Positions 1-5,843 of a stretch of DNA of 6,354 nucleotides are shown one piece after another. The number at the start of each line of letters is the position of its first letter. Position 1 is the stretch's first letter. The position numbers and the translations under genes are program-made. The notes below the pieces were generated by a model. The model was not told the DNA's origin. It saw only the letters and a list, made by a program, of their open reading frames with translations, and ran no database searches. The stretch is from Parachlamydiaceae bacterium (GTDB taxonomy: Bacteria; Chlamydiota; Chlamydiia; Chlamydiales; Parachlamydiaceae), in the NCBI GenBank assembly GCA_013698165.1, contig JACCVN010000162.1, positions 1-6,354 of the forward strand, written 5' to 3'.

Positions 1-212
1 GTCACATGTAAGAAGATTAAGGAATTTTGCATAAATAACTATCTAGATATTTGACATCGTGAGATGATCATATTTCAGCAGCTCTACTTTCGAAGCAGCT
101 TAGAGTTATATTTCTCCAATCACAAAATAAGTTATTTAGACTAAATTAGAACTCTAATTGGCAAAAAAAATTTTTTATACTTATTTTAAAATATTCATAT
201 ACTGAATTTCCA
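1..212. other. AT-rich non-coding stretch, no gene seen
   Basis: I see no credible coding region on either strand here. The stretch is very AT-rich and contains an A8T6 tract around 163-176. An 8-base inverted repeat (TTAGAGTT at 100-107, AACTCTAA at 150-157) and a short direct repeat AGCAGCT (77-83 and 94-100) are present but are weak signals at this base composition. It is most simply the spacer upstream of the F-box-like gene that begins at 308. Confidence 0.5.
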
Positions 213-240
213 TTGACGTTCAACTCTTCTTATGTATAAT
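213..240 (+). promoter_or_regulatory. sigma70-type promoter of the first F-box-like gene
   Basis: TTGACG at 213-218 (five of six matches to the -35 consensus) and a perfect TATAAT at 235-240 are separated by 16 bases. The predicted transcription start is near 247, giving a leader of about 60 bases before the ATG at 308. This is the best promoter in the window and points to housekeeping sigma-factor control. No operator-like palindrome is obvious around it. Confidence 0.7.
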
Positions 241-296
241 AGCTCTATAAATAGGTGAAAAACACATATTTTATAGAAAATTTACTAAATATTATT

Positions 297-300
297 GGAG
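297..300 (+). promoter_or_regulatory. Shine-Dalgarno site for the gene at 308
   Basis: GGAG at 297-300 lies seven bases before the ATG at 308. It fixes that start and argues against a short out-of-frame ATG at 255 being the translated start. The second F-box-like gene has the same GGAG plus A-rich spacer arrangement. Confidence 0.75.
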
Positions 301-307
301 TTAAAAA

Positions 308-1486
308 ATGCAGGCTAATGCAATTGTTCCTTACGACAACCTTGAATCAGTGCTATTATATTCTGACTTACAGTCAAAAGAAATTGGAAGTTATGGCGAA
401 GAAAGGTTGCCTTTCCCAAAAGTCAATCAAGACATTATGATTAATATTATTAGTTTTTTGTTTAATAGAGATGTGTTATCACTTTCTTGTACAAATAGAT
501 CAGCGTTCTTGTTAACGAATAACATCAATAATAAATTTTGGGAATCCTACTCGAAAGGGGTTTTTCAATTGAATTTTAAACCGGAAAAATCTGTATTTAC
601 TTGCTTATTAAATGCTGGTGAAAATGAATTGCTCCAAAAAATTAATGAAGAATTTATATCTAAATTACAACCTAACAAAGCTTATAAATTTCAAGCATCG
701 TTCATGTCTCCAGCCGATAAAGATGGAAATAGAACTTTACTTGAACCAGCTTTTGAAATCTATGTTGGAAATTATTCAGCCAACCCCATCATTTCAAAAT
801 GGATCATCAAAGATGAATTTATGCCCAGTTTTTGTGAATTAGTTGACAAAAAACATCGCGCCTTTTCAAATAAATATCCTAAACGTGTGGATGTTATTTA
901 CGGTAATATTCTGAATATGCCGAGTTTTATTAACGCAAAACAATTTCAAAATAATCAACGATTTGAAGAAGATTTGTTTATTCACATGATAAACAATTTA
1001 GGTAAAGGAAAGTTAGAAGTTCGTAAAGAATTTGAAAATACTGAAGAATTTACTCAATATGTCAATAATGCAAAGGAACGTTATAATTACCTGGAATGTG
1101 TAAAAGATCATGAAATTTATGAGTGCATTATAGATGATGTAGCCCAAGAATATGTATTGACGCTTAACGAAGATGAAAGAGTAGAATTCAATACATATAG
1201 AAAAAATAAAGCGAATTTCCATCAGCGAAAAGCTATATTAGATGAGAAGTTTAAAATACCAGGAAACAAGCCTGATTGTCTTAAAAATATGGAAACATCT
1301 TTGAACAATCGAATAGATTCAATCTCTTCACCAGAATATCTTAAAAAATTTAACAAAATTGGTCTCCCACCATCCCCTAAAAAAGTGGAAGCCAAAAGTC
1401 AAGCTACCTGTGCACAGATGGCGATGGCAGTAGTAGTACTTCTCATGGCATTGTCATTTTTTGATAAAATTGTATTTGCCAAATAA
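308..1486 (+). CDS. F-box-like protein with C-terminal membrane anchor
   Basis: This 392-residue protein is probably a host-directed effector; the role is inferred. Residues about 34-80 resemble an F-box: LPFP, a hydrophobic helix IMINIISFLF, then LSLSCTNRSAFLLTNN and KFW. In eukaryotes such domains bind Skp1 and recruit cullin ubiquitin ligases. Residues about 85-345 form an unrecognised region that aligns by eye with the second paralogue, for example LLEPAFEIYVG against its LLKPAVEIEIG, and LDEKFK/SLNNRI against LDEMHL/SLKNRI. Residues about 369-386 (AQMAMAVVVLLMALSFF) form one hydrophobic segment followed by a short tail, so the protein is probably tail-anchored. There is no N-terminal signal peptide. 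No leucine-rich, WD or ankyrin repeats are seen that would act as a substrate reader. The start is set by GGAG seven bases upstream and by the promoter at 213-240. The gene is poorer in G+C than the following ABC-F gene. The existence of the gene is nearly certain; the F-box call is moderate. Confidence 0.85.
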   Translation: MQANAIVPYDNLESVLLYSDLQSKEIGSYGEERLPFPKVNQDIMINIISFLFNRDVLSLSCTNRSAFLLTNNINNKFWESYSKGVFQLNFKPEKSVFTCLLNAGENELLQKINEEFISKLQPNKAYKFQASFMSPADKDGNRTLLEPAFEIYVGNYSANPIISKWIIKDEFMPSFCELVDKKHRAFSNKYPKRVDVIYGNILNMPSFINAKQFQNNQRFEEDLFIHMINNLGKGKLEVRKEFENTEEFTQYVNNAKERYNYLECVKDHEIYECIIDDVAQEYVLTLNEDERVEFNTYRKNKANFHQRKAILDEKFKIPGNKPDCLKNMETSLNNRIDSISSPEYLKKFNKIGLPPSPKKVEAKSQATCAQMAMAVVVLLMALSFFDKIVFAK

Positions 1487-1498
1487 GTTTCTATGTAG

Positions 1499-1519
1499 CC
1501 TGCTGCGTCTCGCAGCAGG
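1499..1519 (+). terminator. hairpin after the first F-box-like gene
   Basis: A perfect 9-bp stem (CCTGCTGCG / CGCAGCAGG) with a TCT loop begins 12 bases after the stop codon. No T-run follows, so it is not a textbook intrinsic terminator. It could be a U-less or factor-assisted terminator, or an mRNA 3'-end stabiliser. The core recurs after both other F-box-like genes in the window. Confidence 0.55.
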
Positions 1520-1560
1520 TGTCAGCTCAGAGTGAACCCTGGCTCAAGTCTGCATATAAG

Positions 1561-1597
1561 AAAGAGAAATACCCCTTTGAAAGAATTCTCTTTTTAT
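1561..1597 (+). terminator. weak AT-rich hairpin with T-run before uup
   Basis: AAAGAGAA (1561-1568) can pair with TTCTCTTT (1586-1593) around a 17-base loop, followed by TTAT. This could be the actual termination point for the first gene, acting with the stronger hairpin at 1499-1519. The stem is A:T rich with only two G:C pairs, so it may be fortuitous. Confidence 0.25.
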
Positions 1598-1614
1598 CTT
1601 CGGTGTATTCGCCT

Positions 1615-1643
1615 TTTACCGTTATTCTTGCTTATGCTATAGT
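1615..1643 (+). promoter_or_regulatory. candidate promoter of the ABC-F gene
   Basis: TTTACC (1615-1620) and TATAGT (1638-1643) are separated by 17 bases. The match is five of six to the -10 and four of six to the -35 consensus. With usual spacing, transcription would start at or very near the ATG at 1650, giving a leaderless or nearly leaderless mRNA. This agrees with the absence of a Shine-Dalgarno sequence. Confidence 0.45.
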
Positions 1644-1649
1644 CATCGC

Positions 1650-3470
1650 ATGACAGCAATTATCGGATTACATTCTCTAACAAAATCTTTTGGCAGCCAG
1701 CCGCTCTTTAAGGATATTACCTTTACTATTAGCGAAGGGAACCGCATCGGTTTACTTGGTCCTAACGGTGCTGGTAAATCATCCCTCCTCAAGATCATTA
1801 TGGATCTCGAGCCGGCAAATGATGGCTTTGTTTCCAAACGTCAAGGCGCCCGTATAGCCTACGCTAGCCAGGATCCTGACTTTCCTTCTATGCCTCTAGA
1901 AGAGCTTCTTTTGAACCAGCCCCTCAAAGGTGATGAGATTGAACTGCGCACTAGAGCGCAAATCCTACTTGGCAAAGCGCAATTTACTGACTTCGATCAA
2001 GATGCCTCTTTACTTTCCGGTGGATGGAAAAAGCGCCTAGATATCGTTAAGGCTCTTATGCAAGAGCCCGACCTCCTTCTTTTAGATGAACCTACAAACC
2101 ACTTAGACCTCGAAGGCATCCTATGGCTGGAGAAATTCTTACTCCGTGAAAAAGTCGCCTATTTGATCGTCAGCCACGACCGCTACTTCCTTGAAAATGT
2201 CGCTACGAAAATTATTGAGCTTAACCGATGCTATCCTCAAGGATTGTTTATCAGCGAAGGCAACATGAGTGTCTTTATGGAGCGCAAAGAAGCGTTCCTC
2301 GAAGCTCAATTACAGCAGCAGCGCGGTCTCGCCAATGTTGTGCGCAATGAAGTTGAATGGCTAAGAACCTCCCCTAAGGCACGTACGACAAAGTCTCGAT
2401 CCCGCATTCAACGTGCTTATGAACTCATTTCTGAACTCTCAGACGTCAAAGGCCGCAATCAAACAAATAGAGTAGGCATAGATTTTTCAGCTTCTGAAAG
2501 GGAAACTCGGAAATTGCTAGTCGGAAAAAATCTGACCAAAGCATTTGGGGGCAGAGATTTATTTAAGGGAATAGATGTAACGTTATCTCCGGGGACACGC
2601 TTAGGAATTGTGGGTAAAAATGGTACAGGTAAAACAACTTTTCTGAAGTTGCTGGCCGGTATGATGCCTGCAGATGTTGGTACGATCAAGTATGCTGATG
2701 AGCTAAAGCTCGTATATTTTGATCAGCATAGAGAGCGTATTCCCCCGCATATGTCTATTCGCGAAGCGCTATCTCCTAACGGGGAGTTTGTCAATTATCG
2801 CGGGCAACAAATCCATGTCAATGGATGGGCAAAAAAATTCCTTTTCACTCCTGACCGTCTGAGCCTACCTGTAAGTTGTCTTTCTGGCGGAGAACGTGCG
2901 CGCATACTCATTGCAAAATTAATGCTTGAACCTGCCGATCTGCTCTTTTTGGATGAACCGACAAACGATTTAGACATTGAAACCCTGGAAGTCATCGAAG
3001 ATAGCCTACAAGATTTTCCCGGTGCAGTGGTGCTTATTTCACATGATCGCTGCCTTATGGACAGGGTGTGCACCACTATTTTAGGATTGGGAGGTGTGCA
3101 AGAGCATCAATTTTTTGCAGATTTTGCTCAGTGGGAAACCGCGAATAAACAGGCTGCAGCCAATAAGAAAGGTGCTGCTCAGCCTCCAGCTGTAGGCTCA
3201 ACAGCAAAATCTTCTGCGCCACCACAACTTGACGTTCAAACAGCTAAGCCAAGGAAACTCACCTACAAAGAGCAGAAAGAGCTCGAGAATATGGAAGAAT
3301 CTATCCTCAAAGCTGAAGAGTCAATTGTAGAGCTTCAACTTCAACTTGCAGACCCCAAAGTTCATGCCGATGCTTCAAAATCTTTGGAGCTCTACAAGAA
3401 ACTTGCCGAAAGCGAAAAAAATCTTGAATCCCTCTTTGAACGCTGGGAATACCTCCAAAAGGCAAATTAG
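1650..3470 (+). CDS. uup: Uup-type ABC-F family ATPase
   Basis: This soluble twin-ATPase protein of 606 residues has no membrane segments, so it is not a transporter. ABC-F proteins bind ribosomes at the E site and assist translation or assembly. E. coli Uup also affects precise excision of transposons and binds branched DNA through its C-terminal domain. ATPase domain 1 has Walker A GPNGAGKS (37-44), signature LSGGW (122-126), Walker B LLLLDEPTNHLD with catalytic Glu147, and switch His176 in SHDRYF. The interdomain linker, about 205-285, carries EWLRTSPKARTTKSRSRIQR, typical of Uup. Domain 2 has GKNGTGKT (322-329), LSGGERARI (411-419), LFLDEPTNDLD with Glu436, and SHDR (464-467). An Ala/Pro/Lys-rich hinge at about 498-533 leads to a charged coiled coil at 536-605. 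Length is close to E. coli Uup (about 635). All catalytic residues are intact. The first ATG fits the family N-terminus but lacks a Shine-Dalgarno site. The gene is richer in G+C than the F-box-like genes. Confidence 0.95.
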   Translation: MTAIIGLHSLTKSFGSQPLFKDITFTISEGNRIGLLGPNGAGKSSLLKIIMDLEPANDGFVSKRQGARIAYASQDPDFPSMPLEELLLNQPLKGDEIELRTRAQILLGKAQFTDFDQDASLLSGGWKKRLDIVKALMQEPDLLLLDEPTNHLDLEGILWLEKFLLREKVAYLIVSHDRYFLENVATKIIELNRCYPQGLFISEGNMSVFMERKEAFLEAQLQQQRGLANVVRNEVEWLRTSPKARTTKSRSRIQRAYELISELSDVKGRNQTNRVGIDFSASERETRKLLVGKNLTKAFGGRDLFKGIDVTLSPGTRLGIVGKNGTGKTTFLKLLAGMMPADVGTIKYADELKLVYFDQHRERIPPHMSIREALSPNGEFVNYRGQQIHVNGWAKKFLFTPDRLSLPVSCLSGGERARILIAKLMLEPADLLFLDEPTNDLDIETLEVIEDSLQDFPGAVVLISHDRCLMDRVCTTILGLGGVQEHQFFADFAQWETANKQAAANKKGAAQPPAVGSTAKSSAPPQLDVQTAKPRKLTYKEQKELENMEESILKAEESIVELQLQLADPKVHADASKSLELYKKLAESEKNLESLFERWEYLQKAN

Positions 3471-3493
3471 CTTTTCCCTACCAACGACTACTA

Positions 3494-3532
3494 TTCGGCT
3501 CCTTTATACGAAAATATAATGAAGGAGCCGAA
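3494..3532 (+). terminator. hairpin after uup
   Basis: A perfect 11-bp stem, TTCGGCTCCTT (3494-3504) with AAGGAGCCGAA (3522-3532), encloses a 17-base AT-rich loop that can pair further (TATA 3505-3508 with TATA 3515-3518). It begins 24 bases after the uup stop. No T-run follows on the + strand. It differs in sequence from the hairpins of the F-box-like genes. It lies between convergent genes and could work in both directions. Confidence 0.6.
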
Positions 3533-3544
3533 AACGTACTTGGT

Positions 3545-3666
3545 ATTCCAATTCCCATGCCGAGTTTGGAGTGATTATACAAAAAGTTTATGTTAGCCAG
3601 CGTTGATGATTTTCACGCTTATAACCAAAAAATATAACTGGCAACGTCCAAATTCGACATTGGAAT
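3545..3666. repeat. long imperfect inverted repeat (cruciform-capable)
   Basis: The outer arms are 3545-3570 (ATTCCA...GAGTTTGGA) and 3647-3666 (TCCAAATTCG...TGGAAT). They pair at about 18 of 20 positions, with six extra bases in the left arm. Inside, GTTAGCCAG (3592-3600) pairs with CTGGCAAC (3638-3645) with one bulged base, and AGCGT (3599-3603) pairs with ACGCT (3615-3619), so the stems nest. It contains no coding region. It may be a relic of a miniature mobile element or a structured 3' region of the gene on the minus strand. The right arm lies in the repeat shared with 5672-5843. Confidence 0.5.
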
Positions 3667-3790
3667 GACGAGCTACGTTTTGGGCATGCTTTATTATTTG
3701 GGTGTTTCTATATTGAACTGTGGGATTAATTAACAAGGCAGGCGCAGACTGCTGCGAAACGCAGCAGTCTGTATAATGGCATCAAATGTC
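3617..3790 (-). repeat. 3'-flank repeat, copy A
   Basis: This stretch, just downstream of the second F-box-like gene, closely matches 5672-5843 downstream of the third. Shared blocks include CAACGTCCAAA, CTACGTTTTG, TTTGGGTGTTTCT, CTGCTGCGAAACGCAGCAG and AATGGCAT-AAATGTCTTAG, with small indels between them. Similarity continues into the two coding sequences, so gene end and flank were duplicated as one unit. No coding region is seen inside it. Confidence 0.8.
3745..3771 (-). terminator. hairpin after the second F-box-like gene
   Basis: A perfect 12-bp stem (CAGACTGCTGCG / CGCAGCAGTCTG) with a three-base loop (TTT in the sense of the gene) lies 19 bases beyond the stop codon. It has the same core as the hairpins at 1499-1519 and 5787-5835. 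The four outer base pairs differ from those copies yet stay paired. No T-run follows on the minus strand. Confidence 0.65.
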
Positions 3791-5461
3791 TTAGGATTTA
3801 GAAACAAAGAACTCAATCGCATATGCCGATACTGCAATGGCAGTCCCATATGTAATTAACGTAGTGATTTTTTTGCAGACCTGTGCACCAAAAGTTAACG
3901 GTCGATATTCTTCTGGAGTCTTATCAGTACCTGGCTTTCCATCATATACATAACCACTGGATGTTATTTCTTTTATACGGTTTTTTAAAGACCTTTCGAG
4001 TTTTCCAAGTTGAATAGATGGACCTTTTAGATGCATTTCATCTAGCATTGCAATCTGCTTTTCACGAATGTCAGCATTGTATTTTTGTTCTTTCACTAGT
4101 TGAAGATATAATTTCCTTTTTTCTTCAGATAATGTCTCAGCATATTCAAGGTGTAAGGGATACATTTTTTCCTGATTCTCCATACTTGTGAAAAATTCTT
4201 TTAGACCAGTGGACTCAAGAAGTTTTCCAACGTTTTCTCCGTAAACATCATATTCATCAAGGGTTGCAAAATCTTCAGGATAGAGTAATTCAACTTCAGG
4301 TGCAAATTTTTTTACAACAGATTTCATAATCTCTTTCGCGTATGCATCGTCTGTTTCAAATTCTTCTGGCCCTCTAATGTCCACACCCAGCAATTTTTTT
4401 ACAACAAACGCCATTACTCTCGGTTGGAATTCTTCACCTGTATTTGCTTGAGAGATTGTCGAAAAAAATGGAATATTATAAATTACAAAATAATTTATTT
4501 TAGAAGGTGATGAATGATTAGTTTGTGCACCAGGAAAAAATCCCATGCTGTCTGTCGCATAATAGCTTGGAGTGAATTCATTTCTAAAGATCCATTTTTT
4601 TGTTGTGAGTGTTTGCCATTCACGTTGACCTATTTCAATTTCCACCGCAGGTTTTAAAAGCTCTCTTGTGGCTTGTTCATTTTTTTCAAATATGAACGAA
4701 CATTGAAAAAGATAACGCTGAAAGGGTTGGACCTTAGAAATTTCTTTTTTTAAATTATGAAGCATTTCTTTTTCTGCAGAGTTAATCATGCAAGATAAAA
4801 CAGGTTTGGATGGGTCCAAATGTAAGAAATTAAGTTGAATTATGCCTGGCGCATATTTATCCCAGAATGTTTTATTGACATTATGAGTTAATAAATAACT
4901 CGCTCTACTAGTTTGAGAGAAAGCTGCAATGTCTTGACTATACAATTTTTTGAAAATTTCCATCATAATTTCCGCAGGCATTGCAGTTTTACAATCACCT
5001 AAGATTATTAGCTCGCCATTTAAATTATTTTCATTGACTTTGGTATGCAGGCAGGAGAATAATTCCGTTGATTTATTAAAGTCGATCATTTTTTTTAAAA
5101 ACCTGGACATTTCTTTTTCATTGGCATCTGCCAGTAACTTTAATACAGATTTTCCTGAATTCAAATTTAAATTTATTAATCCTGCAGAATATTTATTCCA
5201 AAACTTTTGATTCGCATTGTTGGTTAATAAAAAGCATGATCTGTTGACAGTAGCAAATGCTGCCCTGTCTTCATCCGATAACGGTTCAAAAACCTTAAGA
5301 AAAAACTGTATGAGTGATTTTTCAGAGATTTCAAATGGGCAATCGCCAAAAGAAATTGGCCTTCCAACAGAATTATCAGGATACTCTTTTGCATATAAAC
5401 CCGAATACAGGTCCATTAAACTGCTTGCAGAATGGTCTGCGGCCGATGAATTAACTTCCAT
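3791..5461 (-). CDS. Double F-box-like protein with C-terminal membrane anchor
   Basis: This 556-residue paralogue of the protein at 308-1486 carries two N-terminal F-box-like modules. Module 1, about 38-128, starts FGDCPFEIS and has NRSCFLLTNNANQKFWNKY. Module 2, about 154-247, starts LGDCKTAMPAEI and has SRASYLLTHNVNKTFWDKY. Both continue into matching segments (AGLINLNL / PGIIQLNF; DANEKEM / NSAEKEM), so the unit repeated is about 95 residues, larger than an F-box alone. Module 2 is the one that leads into the unrecognised shared region, about 250-500, and aligns with the single module of the first protein. The juxtamembrane block YVYDGKPGTDKTPEEYR (504-520) is nearly invariant in the third paralogue. 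One hydrophobic segment follows at about 531-550 (ITTLITYGTAIAVSAYAIEF), ending in FFVSKS. No signal peptide or substrate-reading repeats are seen. The start is set by GGAG five bases upstream. A role as secreted ubiquitin-ligase adaptor is inferred. Confidence 0.85.
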   Translation of the reverse strand: MEVNSSAADHSASSLMDLYSGLYAKEYPDNSVGRPISFGDCPFEISEKSLIQFFLKVFEPLSDEDRAAFATVNRSCFLLTNNANQKFWNKYSAGLINLNLNSGKSVLKLLADANEKEMSRFLKKMIDFNKSTELFSCLHTKVNENNLNGELIILGDCKTAMPAEIMMEIFKKLYSQDIAAFSQTSRASYLLTHNVNKTFWDKYAPGIIQLNFLHLDPSKPVLSCMINSAEKEMLHNLKKEISKVQPFQRYLFQCSFIFEKNEQATRELLKPAVEIEIGQREWQTLTTKKWIFRNEFTPSYYATDSMGFFPGAQTNHSSPSKINYFVIYNIPFFSTISQANTGEEFQPRVMAFVVKKLLGVDIRGPEEFETDDAYAKEIMKSVVKKFAPEVELLYPEDFATLDEYDVYGENVGKLLESTGLKEFFTSMENQEKMYPLHLEYAETLSEEKRKLYLQLVKEQKYNADIREKQIAMLDEMHLKGPSIQLGKLERSLKNRIKEITSSGYVYDGKPGTDKTPEEYRPLTFGAQVCKKITTLITYGTAIAVSAYAIEFFVSKS

Positions 5462-5466
5462 TTTTT

Positions 5467-5470
5467 CTCC
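5467..5470 (-). promoter_or_regulatory. Shine-Dalgarno site for the gene ending at 5461
   Basis: CTCC on the + strand reads GGAG on the minus strand, followed by AAAAA and the ATG at 5461-5459. It supports the first ATG over the internal Met16, and it resembles the site of the first F-box-like gene. Confidence 0.7.
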
Positions 5471-5511
5471 ATTTTTAATTTGTATGTATATAGTATAACA
5501 CCTACAAATAC

Positions 5512-5540
5512 ATTATATATTTACAGGGATACTACCACAA
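5512..5540 (-). promoter_or_regulatory. candidate promoter of the second F-box-like gene
   Basis: On the minus strand TTGTGG (5540-5535) and a perfect TATAAT (5517-5512) are separated by 17 bases. Transcription would start near 5505, leaving a leader of roughly 45 bases. A second possible -10, TATACT at 5497-5492, lacks a good -35. The -35 match is poor outside TTG, but the TATAAT plus short-leader layout matches the first F-box-like gene. Confidence 0.5.
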
Positions 5541-5671
5541 CTTTTTGTGTGTGTCTACAATAATAGGATACATGCTTGGACTTCGCAATTAATAACATTA
5601 ATGAAAAACTTTTTGATTTTTCCGAACCATGGGGAAATTATTAACATATATCCGAAGGCATTATTCTAGCA
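5541..5671. other. spacer between F-box-like genes, no gene seen
   Basis: This AT-rich stretch lies between the promoter of the second F-box-like gene and the 3'-flank repeat of the third. I see no open reading frame. Around 5571-5588, ATGC-TTGGAC-TTCGC partly matches the reverse complement of 5696-5718. It may be a decayed left arm equivalent to the inverted repeat at 3545-3666. Confidence 0.35.
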
Positions 5672-5843
5672 AGCTTTCAACCAAAAAGTATATCTAGCAA
5701 CGTCCAAACTTGGCATCGAAACGACGATCTACGTTTTGAGCACGTTTTATTTGGGTGTTTCTCACTAAACTGTTGGATTAGGCAACATGCCATTGAGTAG
5801 GCTGCTGCGAAACGCAGCAGCCTACACAATGGCATAAAATGTC
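5672..5843 (-). repeat. 3'-flank repeat, copy B
   Basis: This is the second copy of the unit at 3617-3790, in the same orientation and the same position relative to its gene, just beyond the stop codon. Differences are scattered substitutions and small indels; for example copy A has TTTATTATTTGGG where copy B has TTTTATTTGGG. The hairpin at 5787-5835 lies within it. Confidence 0.8.
5787..5835 (-). terminator. extended hairpin after the third F-box-like gene
   Basis: This is the longest of the three related hairpins. An inner 13-bp stem (5797-5809 with 5813-5825) closes a three-base loop. A single A-A mismatch (5796/5826) follows, then an outer 9-bp stem ATGCCATTG (5787-5795) with CAATGGCAT (5827-5835). 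It ends eight bases from the stop codon. It has no T-run. The outer stem is missing in copy A, where only the gene-proximal side AATGGCAT is kept. Confidence 0.65.

Noticed and set aside
51..76. Promoter from TTGACA (51-56) with TATTTC (71-76)
   Set aside because: The -35 is perfect, but the spacer is only 14 bases and the -10 match is poor. No gene starts close downstream.
255..440. 61-codon open frame overlapping the start of the first F-box-like gene
   Set aside because: It lacks a Shine-Dalgarno site, its start lies just after the predicted transcription start, and it overlaps a well-supported gene in another frame.
1643..3076. Minus-strand open frames inside uup (1643-1837, 2459-2689, 2795-3076)
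   Set aside because: They are antisense to conserved ATPase motifs and have low-complexity Ser/Pro-rich translations typical of shadow frames.
1650..3470. uup product as a drug-efflux or membrane transporter component
   Set aside because: It has twin ATPase domains on one chain, no membrane segments, and the ABC-F interdomain linker, so it is a soluble ABC-F protein. The linker and C-terminal coiled coil favour Uup over antibiotic-resistance subtypes.
3865..4320. Phase-variable poly-A/T tracts (runs of seven T around 3870 and 4305) in the second F-box-like gene
   Set aside because: Such runs are expected in AT-rich Lys/Phe coding DNA, and the frame is intact. I have no evidence of length variation.
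4950..5498. Plus-strand open frames opposite the second F-box-like gene (4950-5210, 5217-5498)
   Set aside because: They are antisense to the two F-box-like modules, have no ribosome site, and do not resemble any protein family I know.
1499..5835. CRISPR-like array of the CTGCTGCG / CGCAGCAG palindromes
   Set aside because: There are only three copies, kilobases apart, each tied to a gene end. There are no regular spacers and no cas genes.
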